This document shows positions 1 through 12,146 of a stretch of 64,000 bases of DNA, piece after piece. A model generated the notes under the pieces. That model saw only the letters and a list, made by a program, of their open reading frames with translations. It was not told where the DNA came from and did no database searches. The DNA comes from Rhabditoides inermis (Eukaryota; Nematoda; Chromadorea; Rhabditida; Rhabditidae), in NCBI GenBank assembly GCA_963966185.1, contig CAWZYM010000020.1, positions 551,001 to 615,000 of the forward strand, read 5' to 3'. A program made the translations under genes and the position numbers. Each line of letters starts with the position of its first letter. The stretch's first letter is position 1.

Positions 1-7
1 GTTGCAG

Positions 8-963
8 GTGATCTGGACGGCGGTGGACTCGTTCATCGAGGACCCCTCGGCGACCACGCACCCCTCGCAGTCGGTCGCCCCCATAGAGAGCAGCCAGCAC
101 TGCGCCCAGTTCCTATGCAACGGCGGTCAACTCTGTCTCGATCAGGTAGGAATAGGTGTTTTTATGGTGTGACAAGAATTTGAAAATGTATTGTATTAGT
201 GTGGTCTTGTATTATATAATGTATTCTATAAATGCAATGTTTGTTGTTAAGGGCCAGTCGATGTGCTCGCAGCGGGTGCAGCTGTGCATCTCGTCTGCCC
301 TGGTGTGCGACGGAGTCGCCAACTGTCCCGAGGGAGACTTCTCCGATGAACTACACTGTATGTTGTTGTTATAGTGACAGATATATTGGTAGTTCATATG
401 TTTCTAATAACAAATCAATGGATTTCGAAATCGCGTAGGGTGATCAAACCAAACGGCCCCTAATGTTGAAAGCAATGGTCACTGGTGCACTTCCGCTGTT
501 ATAGTCCCTCTGTTAATGTTCCCGTGTTCAGGTCGTTCGGGTGAGATCGGTATCGTGGCTGGAACGGCAGCCGCCTCCCTCCTTCTACTCATAGCCATAT
601 GCGTGTGCTGCGAGCGAGCGAGGAAGAGGAGGAACAGGAGGAAGGCAACCAGGTGGGGGGAGGGAGGAGGGAGGGAGAGGGAGGAGAGAGAGTTATTGTA
701 GAGCGAACCGCGTGCCGGCTGCGATTACCTGTTCCTCGGGCACTCTGGCTCGGAATGGACAGGCGGGGTTCCTACGTCAACCCTACCTCATAGACGACTA
801 CAGACCCAACAGCGGTGGCAAGAAGAAGAACGACGAGAAGGTTGGCAGTCTGACCCCACCCCCTCTAGCCCCGCCCTTTCAGTCTGGCTTCGAGGCGTAC
901 AGCCTAGACGAGAGGAGTCGCTCGCGGCTGACGCGGGAGGAGGAGAGGCGTCCGCATCGGTGA
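8..963 (+). CDS. LDLa-domain single-pass membrane protein, 3' part (likely CUB-LDLa-TM)
   Basis: The 5' part lies outside the window; the first visible exon follows an acceptor at 7. Exons are 8-145, 252-357, 532-652 and 702-963, and phases agree at every junction. The translation first gives a VIWTAV stretch that looks like the last strand of a CUB domain. An LDL-receptor class A repeat follows, with six cysteines and a CDGVANCPEGDFSDELHC-type end, then a transmembrane helix (GIVAGTAAASLLLLIAICV) with a basic stop-transfer stretch. The cytoplasmic tail of about 100 residues is rich in charge and proline. CUB-LDLa-TM order is typical of receptor-auxiliary proteins such as Neto/SOL-2 and LEV-10, which cluster or modulate neurotransmitter receptors. 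That role is inference from architecture, and other CUB/LDLa proteins fit too. The exon-2 acceptor is an unusual TTAAG. Confidence 0.75.
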
Positions 964-1488
964 CAATTAGAGAGCGAGCTGTAGACGATGACGACACGCG
1001 GGCGCCCCGTCGGAGCCCCGTCGGCCCCCGGTGAGGCGCCCCGCGCACGAGTCCGCAGCCTCGCTCACCCCACAGCTCATCACCACGTGCCTCTATGTTG
1101 CGTAGCTGCCCCTTTTCTATTGCTGCGTAGCTACCCGTGTTCTGTAGACATTGATATTCCGAAGACCGGTGTCTATGCAAGTGTGTCACTGCAGACCAAA
1201 TAGGACACTGTAGGTGTAGGTAGGAGTACTGTAGGCGGTACGGTAGTCAAGTGCGCACTTGCACAGACACGGTCACATATCAACGACAAGTTTTATATAT
1301 GTTACAGAATAAGTATGCAATTCGTTGTTTTCCGTATTCATTGCTCAACTGCTCAATGTTTATGTAACTTCGCTGCCAATTCGAATCTCCAGTGTGTTTT
1401 CTATGCAATCATGTTTGTTTCTTATTTTGATGTTAGCCGTTTTTATAAAGATATTTTAAACGAATATTATTTTACAGAGAATATTCCG

Positions 1489-1542
<54 letters not shown>
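1489..1542. repeat. CT dinucleotide microsatellite
   Basis: Nearly uninterrupted TC units with one G interruption, in the gene-free region upstream of the convertase. Confidence 0.95.
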
Positions 1543-1543
<1 letters not shown>

Positions 1544-2162
1544 ACGCGCTTTCTCGCTATCAGATCATAAAGAAAGCGAGAGCTGAGTGCTCGTATGTTA
1601 TCGCTCCGAAAAAGTCGCAAAAGCCCTCATCTCGCGATATCCACACTTCTTTTGTTTATTTCTTTGTGTGCGGTTTGTTTGTAGGGCAAATCTTGCATTG
1701 ACTCGCCACAGTTGATTGATGGAGAGTTTACGGGGATGACTCATCTCATGCCGTGTGTTCCCCTACTACTATTTAGATCAAGGCTGGTGAATCATCTCTC
1801 AAACCACCAAAACATTTCGAAACAATTCGTACCAGTTTATGTGTACCTTTTTTGTGGTGTGTTTATATATCAGAAGCTGTGATCTGACCCGACGATACCC
1901 TCCGATACGTGCGTGACCTTAGATCTCCATTGATCCAAGGACATTCCTCTCACCCTCACCCTCACCCTCTCAATCCCCTCACTTGCCGCTCAATCGATCC
2001 TCGAGGTGTCTATTATAGTCCATATTTGCGTTTGTGCCCCTTTTATTGGCCGAACAATAGTCGAATCACCGTTGTATGGCCCACACTCGAGGATATATAT
2101 GTTTTTATTCGTCAAAGTGTGACTATTACTTAGCAACTAGATGTGATCATATTCCGTCTTGA

Positions 2163-2163
2163 G

Positions 2164-2221
<58 letters not shown>
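2163..2221. repeat. GA dinucleotide microsatellite
   Basis: About 29 GA units with almost no interruption, in the same gene-free region. Confidence 0.95.
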
Positions 2222-2225
<4 letters not shown>

Positions 2226-3054
2226 GGGATCTTTTGATGAGCTCAATTGTGTGAGTTGTGCGGCGCGTGAGCACACGTCTCTCACTCACAAGTGCCTTTT
2301 CGCGCGTCTTTCAACCTTGTGTGTACTTCCCGGTCTCCTTTCGCCGCCGCTCCGTTCGAAACATGCTTCATAGCCCTATAGCCTTGCCTAATCTCGACGA
2401 CCCGTTTCGTTGTAAATGCACAATCGAACATGAATTTGTAATCTCTCTCCTTTCGGTTAGCGTGGCCTTGGAAAAAGAGAGAGGGGGAGAGCGAGAGAGA
2501 GAGAGAGAGGTGCAAAACTGGATATAGTTATGATGTACTTACTCCCGATTTGATTCCCGCATCGCTGCGATTTGCTGTGTACCATTGCCCCATTAGGCAT
2601 TAATGATGAAAAAGTAGCTGCTATCGGTGAGATTATGGTAAGCCGTGGACGAAAGTGGGTTACTCTTTCCCCTCTCTTCTACCTGTTAGAGAGAGAAAGT
2701 TATTGTGGTGGTGTCGGTTGGGATCCCGTAATGAGAATTCGATCGATTGAGCGAACGGGGGGAGTGAGAGGCGAGAGCGGGCGGAGAGAGCGTGTGGCAT
2801 GGAAGAGAGCCAGAGACGTGACCCGGTTAAATCCCGGAGAGAGTGAGCGAATCGGGGCCCCGAACAATCTCCGGATTCAGCTACATTTTCTGGCCGGCCA
2901 TATTCTGTTTTCTCCCCCGTTATTTTGGGGTGGACGTCCTTTTGTGGAATTATGCAGTGACCGCGCCTCGCCTCGCCCCATCTCTCCCGCCCTATTATCC
3001 TAGCTGTGTTTCCATTTAAAGCTGCACCCATGTTTGTCTCGCTCTGTGTAAATG

Positions 3055-3058
<4 letters not shown>

Positions 3059-3101
<43 letters not shown>

Positions 3102-3113
3102 CTCTCTCTCTCT
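3059..3113. repeat. CT dinucleotide microsatellite
   Basis: CT units with two TTTC interruptions, upstream of the convertase gene. Confidence 0.95.
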
Positions 3114-5389
3114 CGCGGGTGTTAAGCCTCTCTTGTCTCATTCAGAGTCTTTTTACAGAGGCTCCTCCGACACCTAACCCCCCGTGCCCCCTATTGTTCC
3201 ACACCCAACTTCCGGTCCATTTGGATGTTTATTTGCGCGATTGATCATCTCCTTGTTCACAGGTGGCTTAGAGCGAGGTGACAGTGAGTGAGTGTGTGAG
3301 TGAGTGAGAGGGAGAGCAAGTGAGAGTGAGAGGGACGACCCCCGCAGGCATGGAATATGCAGTGAGTGAGTGCGTGTTGCGTGGTCGGTCAAGTCGAATC
3401 GGAGATCTGCCGGCGAACCAGTTGCCTCGCACTGCCACTGTGTGCAACTGTCGTCTTATCTGATGCTAGAATGAAAGTGGATTCCGGCCGCCGCTTTCAC
3501 ATTTCTGTCAACTGTCCACTCTCTCTCTCTCCTCCTCCTCCACCTGTCGCCTCCTGGTCGCAGAGTTCACTCACCCCGATATTTCCGGTTGCGTTGACAT
3601 ATTTTGTGTGTGTTTTGCCGGTCCGACCCCACCGGCGCGGCTTATTTGATCACATAGTGCGAGTATCGACGGGCTATCGATTGCGGCTGTGATTTGTCGA
3701 GAGTTGACCTCGGCTGCTGTGCGTGGGCGTTTGGTGGTGTATGTGTGCGCTGGCGCGCGGGTTTTTGCCGTCCTTGGCCTGTTAGGGCTGCCTGAACAGT
3801 TTCCCGTTTACCCCCACGGCTTTTTGGTCGAGAGTGGGTTGCCCGGTCGGTGATGGCATGAACTCATCACGCACACTGTAATCGGTTCCACTCCCGACAC
3901 GTCTATATAGGCGCGCCGCCGGCTCCCTCCCCCTCTCCTCTGCTCTTCTGTACAGCACCCACCACATCCATTACACCCTCACGTGAGAGCGGGGTGATGA
4001 GCCACAGCTTCCCGGTTGTTGTTTACCCTTTTGTTTGTCCACTGGTCCCTCATTCCATCTCTCGCGAAGGCGGTGAATTTCGTATAATCGATGGCTAGGT
4101 GTGTGGCGGAATACTGATGAGTGTGGCGTTGTGGCATCGCCCGAACCGTGTCTGCTAACAGTATTGTGCACATAATGGTCGTTGTGCAGCGGCGGCTGAT
4201 ACCGGCTTTGGCCGGCGAGTGAAACCGTGTGTGTGTTCTGGGTGTGATGGATGATGTGCAACTACTGCCACACTCCCGACACACACCAGACGAGAGATTG
4301 TTGCATGTGCCCCACTCATCCCTTCCTTTTTCCCGTCTGCCAATGTCTCTCTCCCGGCTCTTTCGAATTCCAGTTTTCCCCTTGCCCCCGAGAGAAGAGA
4401 GAGAAAGCAGTTGAGTCGAAGGTCGAAGGCGTGTCTTTTTTTCAAACAGTCTACAGTCACTCTCGCTCTTCCCCTCTCTTCTATCAACAACGTGGCACTT
4501 TCTCTCCGATCGCAATCGAGATTCGGGCGAGCTCATTATTTCGGTACGCATTCCGCGGGCCGCACAAAAAGTGCGTGCACAGCTTGCCACCGCATCACTC
4601 GCAAACCACGCCCATTCTTAAATTATTCGAATTCTAACTGAATTTCGATTGTGCGATGTCGTCATTGTTTTGATTAGTGCCGTTCATTATGTTCTACTCG
4701 CAGCCATTCGCGGGTAGTAGTCTCGCAACGCCGCCGCAGTCTCCCACCTGCTGGTTTGACGCGATAATGCATCAGCTGATTTTCGCTTTCACTTTTCGCT
4801 CGCGTTTTTTTGCATTGTTCTTCTATGTTCTGTTCGTTTAATTGACATCATATGCTGAAAGCAAAACAGCGAAGGCGTTTTCAATTTGCGCAGCGGTCGT
4901 TTTCTGCTGTTGTGTTGTGTTGAATGTGTTGTCTCGTGTTCTCCGCTTCTATTCTACCGCCACAAGAGCTGGCGCGCTTTTTGATTGTTTGACAACAATA
5001 GGGATGGATCATAATATGCGAAATAGGGAGCGGTTGGCCATAGGAGAGCTGCGGCGGCGGTGCGCACTGTTTGCACATATCGCCTCTCTTTCACTCCCTC
5101 TCCTCTCCTCTCTCCCCACTCACCACTCCCTTCTGTGACCACTTTGTCGTATCGTTTTGCAACACAATCACCTGTTCCCTCCTCGCCGCGCGTTTGTCGC
5201 CCGTACTATTTCGAGCACCGAACATCTTCAATTTCCCCCCGTTGTTTCAGGTGATGTCCCAGTAAATCGTCGCTCGTCTCACCACACATAATATACTCGG
5301 GAAAAGAGAAGAAGACACTCACTAACTAACCACGGAGACTACTCGGTTCACCCTCACACACGCATACGGTAGAGAGAGACACGGGGACG

Positions 5390-8300
5390 ATGCGCTTCTG
5401 TCATCTCGTCGCTGCGGCGGCCCTCGTGCTAGCCTGCACCGCCATAGAACATGACTCGGTGGGTTACTAATTGATGGGAATACTGCGTTGTTTAGGTGGC
5501 TACTGATTGCGTGTCTAGTTAATTCGCATTACCTGTACTTGTCGATTACACTTCCCAGACTGCCAGACGGATGATTTGGCATGGTTTTGTTGACTCTGTG
5601 AGAGAAAGTTTACGGGCACTGACGGATGACTGTGTCTCGGGTTCTTGTGGCATGTTTGCTCGCTGTGCACCAACGATTGACGCTGAACTGCGGTCTTTTT
5701 ACGAACCCCGGGAAACGATCCGGCGAGAGCAATCTAGCGATCTGTGAAAGTGAAATACTGGGGTATTGATCGCTATTGAATATCGATTTTCAGAAGTTGA
5801 ACGAGGACGAGCCGACGCACACTGTAATCCGGTTGGTGAAGCGAGACGACGCGCTCGCCAGACAAATCGCCGAGGACCATGGCATGCACGTCAAGGTGGG
5901 CAGGGAGCGATGGAGGTGAGTATACTGTATGATTGCAGGGAGAGCCGTTCATGGACTCGCACTATTTCCTGTACCACTCGGACGCGTCGCTCAGCAGGCG
6001 GCGGAAGAGGATGGCCGTCGAGAGAATCGACCAGCACCCCGCTGTGAGTAGGGGAGGGGTGATAAACTGATAATACATACTATGACAAACACTATACACT
6101 ATAATACACTAAGCTAGATGAAACTATACACCATCATATTCTGATCACACCTTATCTCGCGTGTTCAGGTTGAATGGGTGGAGGAGCAGCGGGCGAAGCG
6201 GCGAGTCAAGCGAGACTACATCCACGACGACAACGCCCCCGTGGAGGAGGAGGAGGTGGGAGAAGAAGGAGAACGGGGGAGGGACGAGTTGTAGCCATAG
6301 ATGTGTTTGCTCGCGATGTTCCATTACGAGTCATATGTCTTACTAATAAACTATTTATACTAGTTTGTCTAATCTTGAAGTAGGAAGATTTGAAGATTGA
6401 CAGAGTTTGGTGTAGGTGTCGTCTCGGCGCCACTCTCGGGACGTGTTCGCTTCAATGGTGCATGTGAACAGGCGGCAGGCGCAGTCGCACAAGTTCGACG
6501 CGCCCCGCCTCCCCTTCCCCGATCCCCTCTACAGGGACCAGTGGTACCTGGTGAGTATGCTAGTCATAGTTTGAAAGCGTAGTTTGTCAGGTAGTTTTAT
6601 TCACGTCTACACCTCTTCACGACTGGTTCAGCGACATTTGTCAATCCGTCGTTTGTATCATATCTTACTGTAGCCATGAGAATAGTGCAGACTTGAGGGT
6701 TTTGTCAGTTGTCACTTGGCGCACTATAGGTGCACATAGAGTACACGAAAGCGAGGTTATGACAACGAGAGGTTATAAGAGGAAAGAGGACATGTTATTT
6801 GTGTAACGATGTTCGTTTGAGACTGGCGGCGCGGTGGGCGGATTCGATATGAACGTGCGCGAGGCGTGGCAGCTGGGCTACGCGGGCCGGAACGTCTCCA
6901 TCTCCATCCTCGACGACGGCATTCAGGTCGACCACCCCGATCTCGCTGTGAGTGATGAGAAGGTGGCGGATGAGATTAAGAGGGTGTAGACCGAGGCGGC
7001 GTATCCATCAGCCGAGTGCCGAGCACGAGTCCTTTTTTGGAAGTACGCGCCTTGTGTTATGCGGGCATGTGTTGTAGGCCAACTACGACCCCGAGGCGTC
7101 CACTGACATCAACGACCACGACTCGGACCCCACGCCGCAGAACAACGGAGACAACAAGTGCGTTTGGCTGGGTGTTCACTTTGTTCATTATGTTTGGGGT
7201 GTTGTGCATGTTGATGAGTTACCCTTTCTCGTGTACAGGCACGGTACGCGTTGTGCGGGCGAGGTGTCTGCTCTGGCGGGGAACAACGAGTGCGGAGTGG
7301 GCGTGGCGTTCAAGTCGAGGATCGGAGGAGTGCGCATGCTCGACGGACAAGTCAGCGATGCTGTCGAGGTGCGTGCGCGCCATCCGCTTCCCTCACGACG
7401 TTGTCCATTTAGGCTGCCTCTCTGTCGCTTCGCCAGGACCACATTGACATCTACTCGGCGTCGTGGGGTCCGGAGGACGACGGCAAGACGTTTGACGGTC
7501 CGGGTCCGCTGGCTCGCGAGGCGTTCTACAAGGGCATCAAGAACGGGCGCGGCGGCAAGGGCAACATCTTCGTGTGGGCGAGTGGCAACGGCGGCTCGCG
7601 GCAGGACTCGTGCTCGGCCGATGGCTACACCACCTCAGTCTACACCCTCTCCATCTCGTCCGCCACATTCGACAACAGGTGTGGTTGATTGATTTTTTTT
7701 ATCATTTTCTATTTATGATGTGCAGGCGTCCGTGGTACCTGGAGGAGTGTCCCTCATCGATCGCCACCACCTACTCGTCTGCCAACATCAACCAGCCCGC
7801 CATCGTGAGTATCGATTTATCGATTGGAACATTGGATGGATTGTTGATGGATTGCTGTGTGTAGGTGACGACTGACGTGCCTCGCGGCTGCACCAAGGGC
7901 CACACGGGAACGTCTGCGTCTGCTCCTCTGGCGGCCGGAATCATCGCCCTCGCCCTCGAGGCTAACCCCGCACTCACGTGGAGGGACATGCAGCACCTGG
8001 TGCTCCGCACTGCCAACCCCACGCCCCTCATCCAGAACCCCGGATGGAGTGTGAACGGAGTGGGCAGGAAGATCAGCAACAAGTTTGGCTACGGTCTCAT
8101 GGACGGGGGAGCGCTGGTGAAGATGGCCAAGCGATGGGAGACGGTGCCCGAGCAGCACATCTGCACTTACGAGTACAAGCTCGCCGCGCCCAAGTGAGTC
8201 GGGTTACGGTAGTCGGGGTAGTGAATGTGATTACGGTATGCTTCATACTGTGTTTTCAGCCCGCGTCCTCTGACCGGCCGCTTCCAACTCAACTTCACTC

Positions 8301-11300
8301 TGGATGTGAACGGATGCGAGACTGGCACGCCTGTGCTCTACCTCGAACACGTGCAGGTCATGGCCACCATCAGGTGAGGACACGCCTCTTTAGCCACGCC
8401 CCCACGTTGTCACTGTCTAGGTACGGCAAGCGCGGCGACCTGAAGCTGACGCTGATCTCTCCTGCGGGCACTCGTTCGGTGCTGCTGCCGCCTCGGCCGC
8501 AGGACTTCAACACGCAGGGCATTCACAAGTGGCCGTTCCTGTCGGTGCAGCAGTGGGGAGAGGACCCCAGGGGCACGTGGCTGCTCATGGTCGAGAGTGT
8601 CACCAACAACCCCGGACTCGGAGGTATGACGGGGGAGTGGAGGGGTGGAGAGATGACTCTCATACAGGCACGTTCCACGACTGGGCCCTTCTCTTGTACG
8701 GCACTGCCGACCCGGCGCAGAGGGGCGACGCCATCCACCCTCCGTCGGCGCCCCAGCAGCAGAGTGTGCTGGGCAGGGTGCAGCAGCTCACCTCGCAGGT
8801 CGGTGGGGCAGAGTGATGATGATGACGTGCACATGAGTGCGAGACGATGACTATGTAACGAGTAGCACAGGGTCTCTCTCGGTCGCGTTGCCCCCACAAC
8901 ATGCTTGATCTCACCCACCTCTATATAATACCCTTACATTACCCCTTCTCTGGCTAACCGAGAGTGCGTGCCTAGTAGCGGTAGTCGCATATCGGCTCTA
9001 ACGTTGCTCCACCAACCCACACACCCACTCGCGAGGAGGAGGCGTGTCGCGGCTGCAGTGCTTGTGCTTGTGTCGTCGTCGTGGCGTGTGTGTCTGTGTG
9101 TGCGTGTGTCTGTCCCCTCCCTGTCTGTGCTCCTTCTTCCCGCATGTGCACGTGTGTCCCTCGTTGCAGTCCCGTCTGATTGGCGCAGTGCGTCCGCGTC
9201 CGCGCCGTCCGATTGCGTTCTCGCGGGTGCGGCAGATGCCGATTCCGCAGCCGCGCTGGCAGCTGCTCGGCGGTCGCTGGGTGTGGAGCAACGTGCGAGC
9301 GGCGCGCGTCCGCCGCTACTAGGCTCGCCTCTCTCCCCCTCCCCCTCTTGCTGATGATGGTGTGGTGTGTACAGATCTCTCTGCCGGCGGTGCTGATGAC
9401 GTGTCAAGTGGCGGTGTTGTTGCTGATCGCAGTGGCGGCGGTGGTGGCGTGTCGCCGCGCGTCCACCGTCCTGCCCTAGCCCCTCCCTCCCTCCCTCGCA
9501 GTGCACCCTGCATGGTGTGACAGCCACCCCTACCCTTGCATGGTCTGCTCCTCCTACCCCTCTACCCACCCCGGTCACTCTGCTCGCCTTATGTGTACGT
9601 GTCTTTAGTCTGCGGAGCGCGCGCAGCCGAGCTATGACCGACTGCGGACCTACTTTTCCACCATGTTCAGTAAGATGTTTGGCGGCGAGTAGGCGAGAAA
9701 AGAGTAGTGAATGTGTGTACGTTTCATGTTGATACGTTGCCCTTCCATCCCCCTCCACCACGCGATTCGATGTTGTTGAGTAGCGTTGCCCCGCCCCATT
9801 CCGCCCCGCCCCTTTTCGTCTGTTCTGTACATAAGTGACCCCGCGTAAGTTTAGCGATGTTTGAGTTGTTTACGGGTCGTGTTTTCTTCTTTATAGCGGC
9901 ATTTCTTTCTGGGAGTGAGAGAACAAGTAACAGATTCTATGATATTGTGTATCTGGAGGTGTCTCTGTCTCTAGTGATGTCTGTATAGTATTTCTTTCCT
10001 TTCCTTCTCTCCGACTGACTATCTATTACTAACTGCTGTCTTCTCTCGTTTCTTTAGAGGTGTTGTTATTTGCAGGTGACAGGCGCTCGAAATGAAAAGC
10101 GCTCTGTGTCTGTAGAGAATGTGAATGGGAAGATGAGTGTGAGTCTGAGCACAGGCCTTATTACCCTCTATGTATTGCTCCTCTCTCTTCTGTGATACAC
10201 CCACATAGTCTGTGTTGTCATTGCTCACCCCGCCCTCTTTGATCCCGCCCCTCTTACGAAGACGACTATGAGAATTTTATGCTGTGTGAATGGTGATGCT
10301 CATTCGAATAAAGTGTTCTCTATGTGAGATGTTCTCCTCGATGTTGTGTGTGGGTCGATGTGGTGATGGTGGTGGCGCGATTGGTGCTTGGCTGGTGCTC
10401 GATTGTTTCCTTCTTTGGTGGTGCACCATGGCTGACTGAATGTGTCGTGAGCGAAGGTTGTTCGTGTTACATGTCGTTTTTGTCACTCCCCTGTGTTTGA
10501 AAACAAGCGCGCGAGAGAGACCCGTTTATGAGAAGTAGGAATAATAATGATTATGCTAATTGTGTACTGTAGTATACGGTAGTGTAGTTTGTGTTGCGTA
10601 GTGTAGCGCGTAGGCGTATGTATCCATGGTGCACCCGTTTCAGACGGAGCCTCCGGCCACCGAAGTGGCCTTCTCGGATCTCAACTCTGCCGGAAACTGT
10701 CACGAGGAGTGCAAGGGAGGGTGAGTCTAGACGGGTAGATACGGTACTGTAACGGCGGCATACGGTAATGTTTTGATTGCAGATGCACGGAGAGCGGGAG
10801 CGCTTCGGCGTGTTTCAGCTGCAAGCACATCACGCAGTCGATGCGCGGACGAAAGAGATTCAAGTGAGTGCGGATTGATTGATTGATTGGTTGATCGATC
10901 ACTGATTGGTCTGTACAGGTGTGTAACGCACTGCGACGACGGCTACTGGCTGGACGGCACGGACTGCAAGCTCTGCTCCTCCCAGTGCCACACGTGCAGC
11001 AAGGCGGAGGTAGGGGTAGTACTGTAGCGGAGTGTGCACGTACAGGTACAGGTACACGTACTCTCATCCAGGTGTGCGACACGTGTCCGGGCGCGCAGAT
11101 GCTGATCGACGTCGACCACTACGGGCAGTTCGACCACGGAAAGTGCGTGGACGCGTGCCCCGCCGGACTCGTCGCCGATTGTGAGTGGACTGCGAGAGGG
11201 GATGCGCTGATAGCAATGGTTTGGCAGACTGTGTGTGGTGTTATGCATCACTCCACACCTACTGGGGACAAAGGGAATACATTTGCTAGGTGTACTCGGC

Positions 11301-12146
11301 GTGTATGCTTGTGTTGCAGACACGTCGAACCTGGTGCAGGCGTCGTGTCGTCTGCGGGAGAACATGTGCGGCGAGGGCTACTACCTCAACGAGGCCACCA
11401 AGTGCTGGCAGTGCGACGACGCGTGCGGCAAGTGCCACGGCCCCGGTCAGTACATTTGTCTCATTGAAAACATGCAGTTGAGTTGTTATAGATTAATAAT
11501 TTTGTTTAGGTCCTTTGAACTGTGACACGTGCGCGGCTGGGTACGGGAACGTGTCGGTGGGCTACTGCCGGCCCTGCTGCGCGCCCGGACAGAGGCCGGA
11601 GGGATACCACTGCGGTGCGTCCAGAGACAATAGTCATACTGAATGGGAGTGGGAGGTGACGTTCTACACGTTGTAGAGCTGTAGACGTTGTAGACGTTGT
11701 AAGCCAGAGGGATACCACTGCGGTGCGTGACAATACATGACATGCATGTGTGAGAGCATCATGCAAGTTGCAGACAGTGATCAGAAATGAGTTATATAGT
11801 AAGAGTTGATGAGTGTCTGTGTTTCAGAGGACTGCACGAAGCCGCAGCCGGCGCGCTTCAACAAGGAACACTCGACTTCGTTCTTCTGGTCGTTCGTGTG
11901 GGTGGTGGTTGCTGTGGCGGTGCTCGGATGCCTCGCCATGATGATCAGCGCCGTGTTCAGGGAGCCCGCCAGTGTAGAGTGAGTGGGGGGAGGGGAGAGA
12001 GAGAGGGGAGAGAGAGATTCCGTTTCAGCTACACTCCCCTGCCGCACTACAACTCTGCGACGGACAAGGTTCGGATGTTGGATGATATGGACGACAGCGA
12101 CAGCGACGACGAATTGATGCTGCGATCCGGAGCGCCCATCAGCTGA
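5390..12146 (+). CDS. bli-4: Furin/kexin-type proprotein convertase, BLI-4-like, with alternative C-termini
   Basis: This is a subtilisin-like endoprotease that cuts precursor proteins after basic pairs in the secretory pathway. The 14 common exons are 5390-5458, 5794-5895, 5939-6043, 6169-6255, 6416-6550, 6822-6947, 7078-7157, 7239-7368, 7413-7678, 7726-7804, 7865-8193, 8260-8373, 8421-8623 and 8668-8798 (652 residues). In order they encode a signal peptide, a prodomain ending at RAKRRVKRD (about residue 107), the S8 catalytic domain and a P domain. The catalytic residues are Asp197 in SILDDG, His236 in KHGTRCAGE, oxyanion Asn337 in WASGNGG and Ser410 in [14 protein letters not shown]. The longest form adds exons 10644-10720, 10783-10863, 10919-11009, 11072-11180, 11320-11445, 11510-11614, 11828-11978 and 12029-12146, giving about 937 residues. 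Exon 6 uses a TTTGAG acceptor. In C. elegans, bli-4 is needed for cuticle collagen processing; the same role here is inference. Only the upstream regulatory region is unclear. Confidence 0.93.
9170..9692 (+). other. bli-4: Three mutually exclusive terminal coding exons of the convertase
   Basis: Each exon begins after a good acceptor in the phase left by the last common exon (CAG at 8796-8798), and each ends with its own stop. Exon A, 9170-9322, adds 50 residues that are very basic (RPRPRR near the start, ending RAARVRRY). Exon B, 9375-9479, adds 34 residues with a hydrophobic helix ([14 protein letters not shown]) and could make a membrane-anchored form. Exon C, 9609-9692, adds 27 residues ending SKMFGGE. 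Failure to splice at 8799 would add only VGGAE before a stop at 8816. The common part can therefore receive a basic tail, a membrane anchor, a short polar tail or the Cys-rich arm downstream. Whether all are used needs transcript data, but three successive in-phase acceptor-to-stop exons are unlikely by chance. Confidence 0.7.
9693..10643 (+). other. Intron or 3' UTR between the short and long convertase ends
   Basis: No further coding exon is visible. For the short isoforms this is 3' UTR up to the AATAAA at 10307; for the long isoform it is intron ending at the acceptor before 10644. Confidence 0.5.
10307..10312 (+). other. AATAAA poly(A) signal for the short convertase isoforms
   Basis: AATAAA followed by a GT-rich stretch lies after terminal exons A-C and before the Cys-rich exons. 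It is well placed to end the short transcripts, so the choice between isoforms may be partly a choice of polyadenylation site. Confidence 0.5.
10644..12146 (+). other. bli-4: Cys-rich furin-repeat arm, transmembrane helix and acidic tail of the long convertase isoform
   Basis: Eight exons continue in frame from the common part. They encode several CxxC-rich furin-like repeats ([43 protein letters not shown]). A transmembrane helix follows ([20 protein letters not shown]). The tail contains YTPL and an acidic cluster ([15 protein letters not shown]). In furin such Cys-rich/TM/acidic-tail parts hold the enzyme in the trans-Golgi network and guide recycling; by analogy this would be the Golgi-resident form. 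Intron 11615-11827 carries a duplicate of the preceding exon end and donor (see findings). Confidence 0.88.

Larger units (their letters stand above)
964..5389. other. Gene-free region with GA/CT microsatellites upstream of the convertase
   Basis: I see no convincing exon in this 4.4 kb. It holds a CT run at about 1489-1542, a GA run at about 2163-2221, a shorter GA stretch at about 2480-2508 and a CT run at about 3059-3113. Open frames across these runs are SLSL/RERE artefacts. A polypyrimidine acceptor (TTGTTTCAG) ending at 5250 could define a 5' UTR exon or a trans-splice site for the convertase gene that begins at 5390. The promoter of that gene must lie somewhere here but is not recognisable. 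Confidence 0.6.

Noticed and set aside
1945..1975. Telomere-like CACCCT repeats
   Set aside because: Only a few CACCCT units in plain low-complexity DNA; no longer array and no chromosome-end context.
8934..9761. 275-codon minus-strand open frame opposite the convertase terminal exons
   Set aside because: It is antisense to in-phase exons, with strongly biased composition from GC-rich coding DNA, and has no recognisable domain or splice support.
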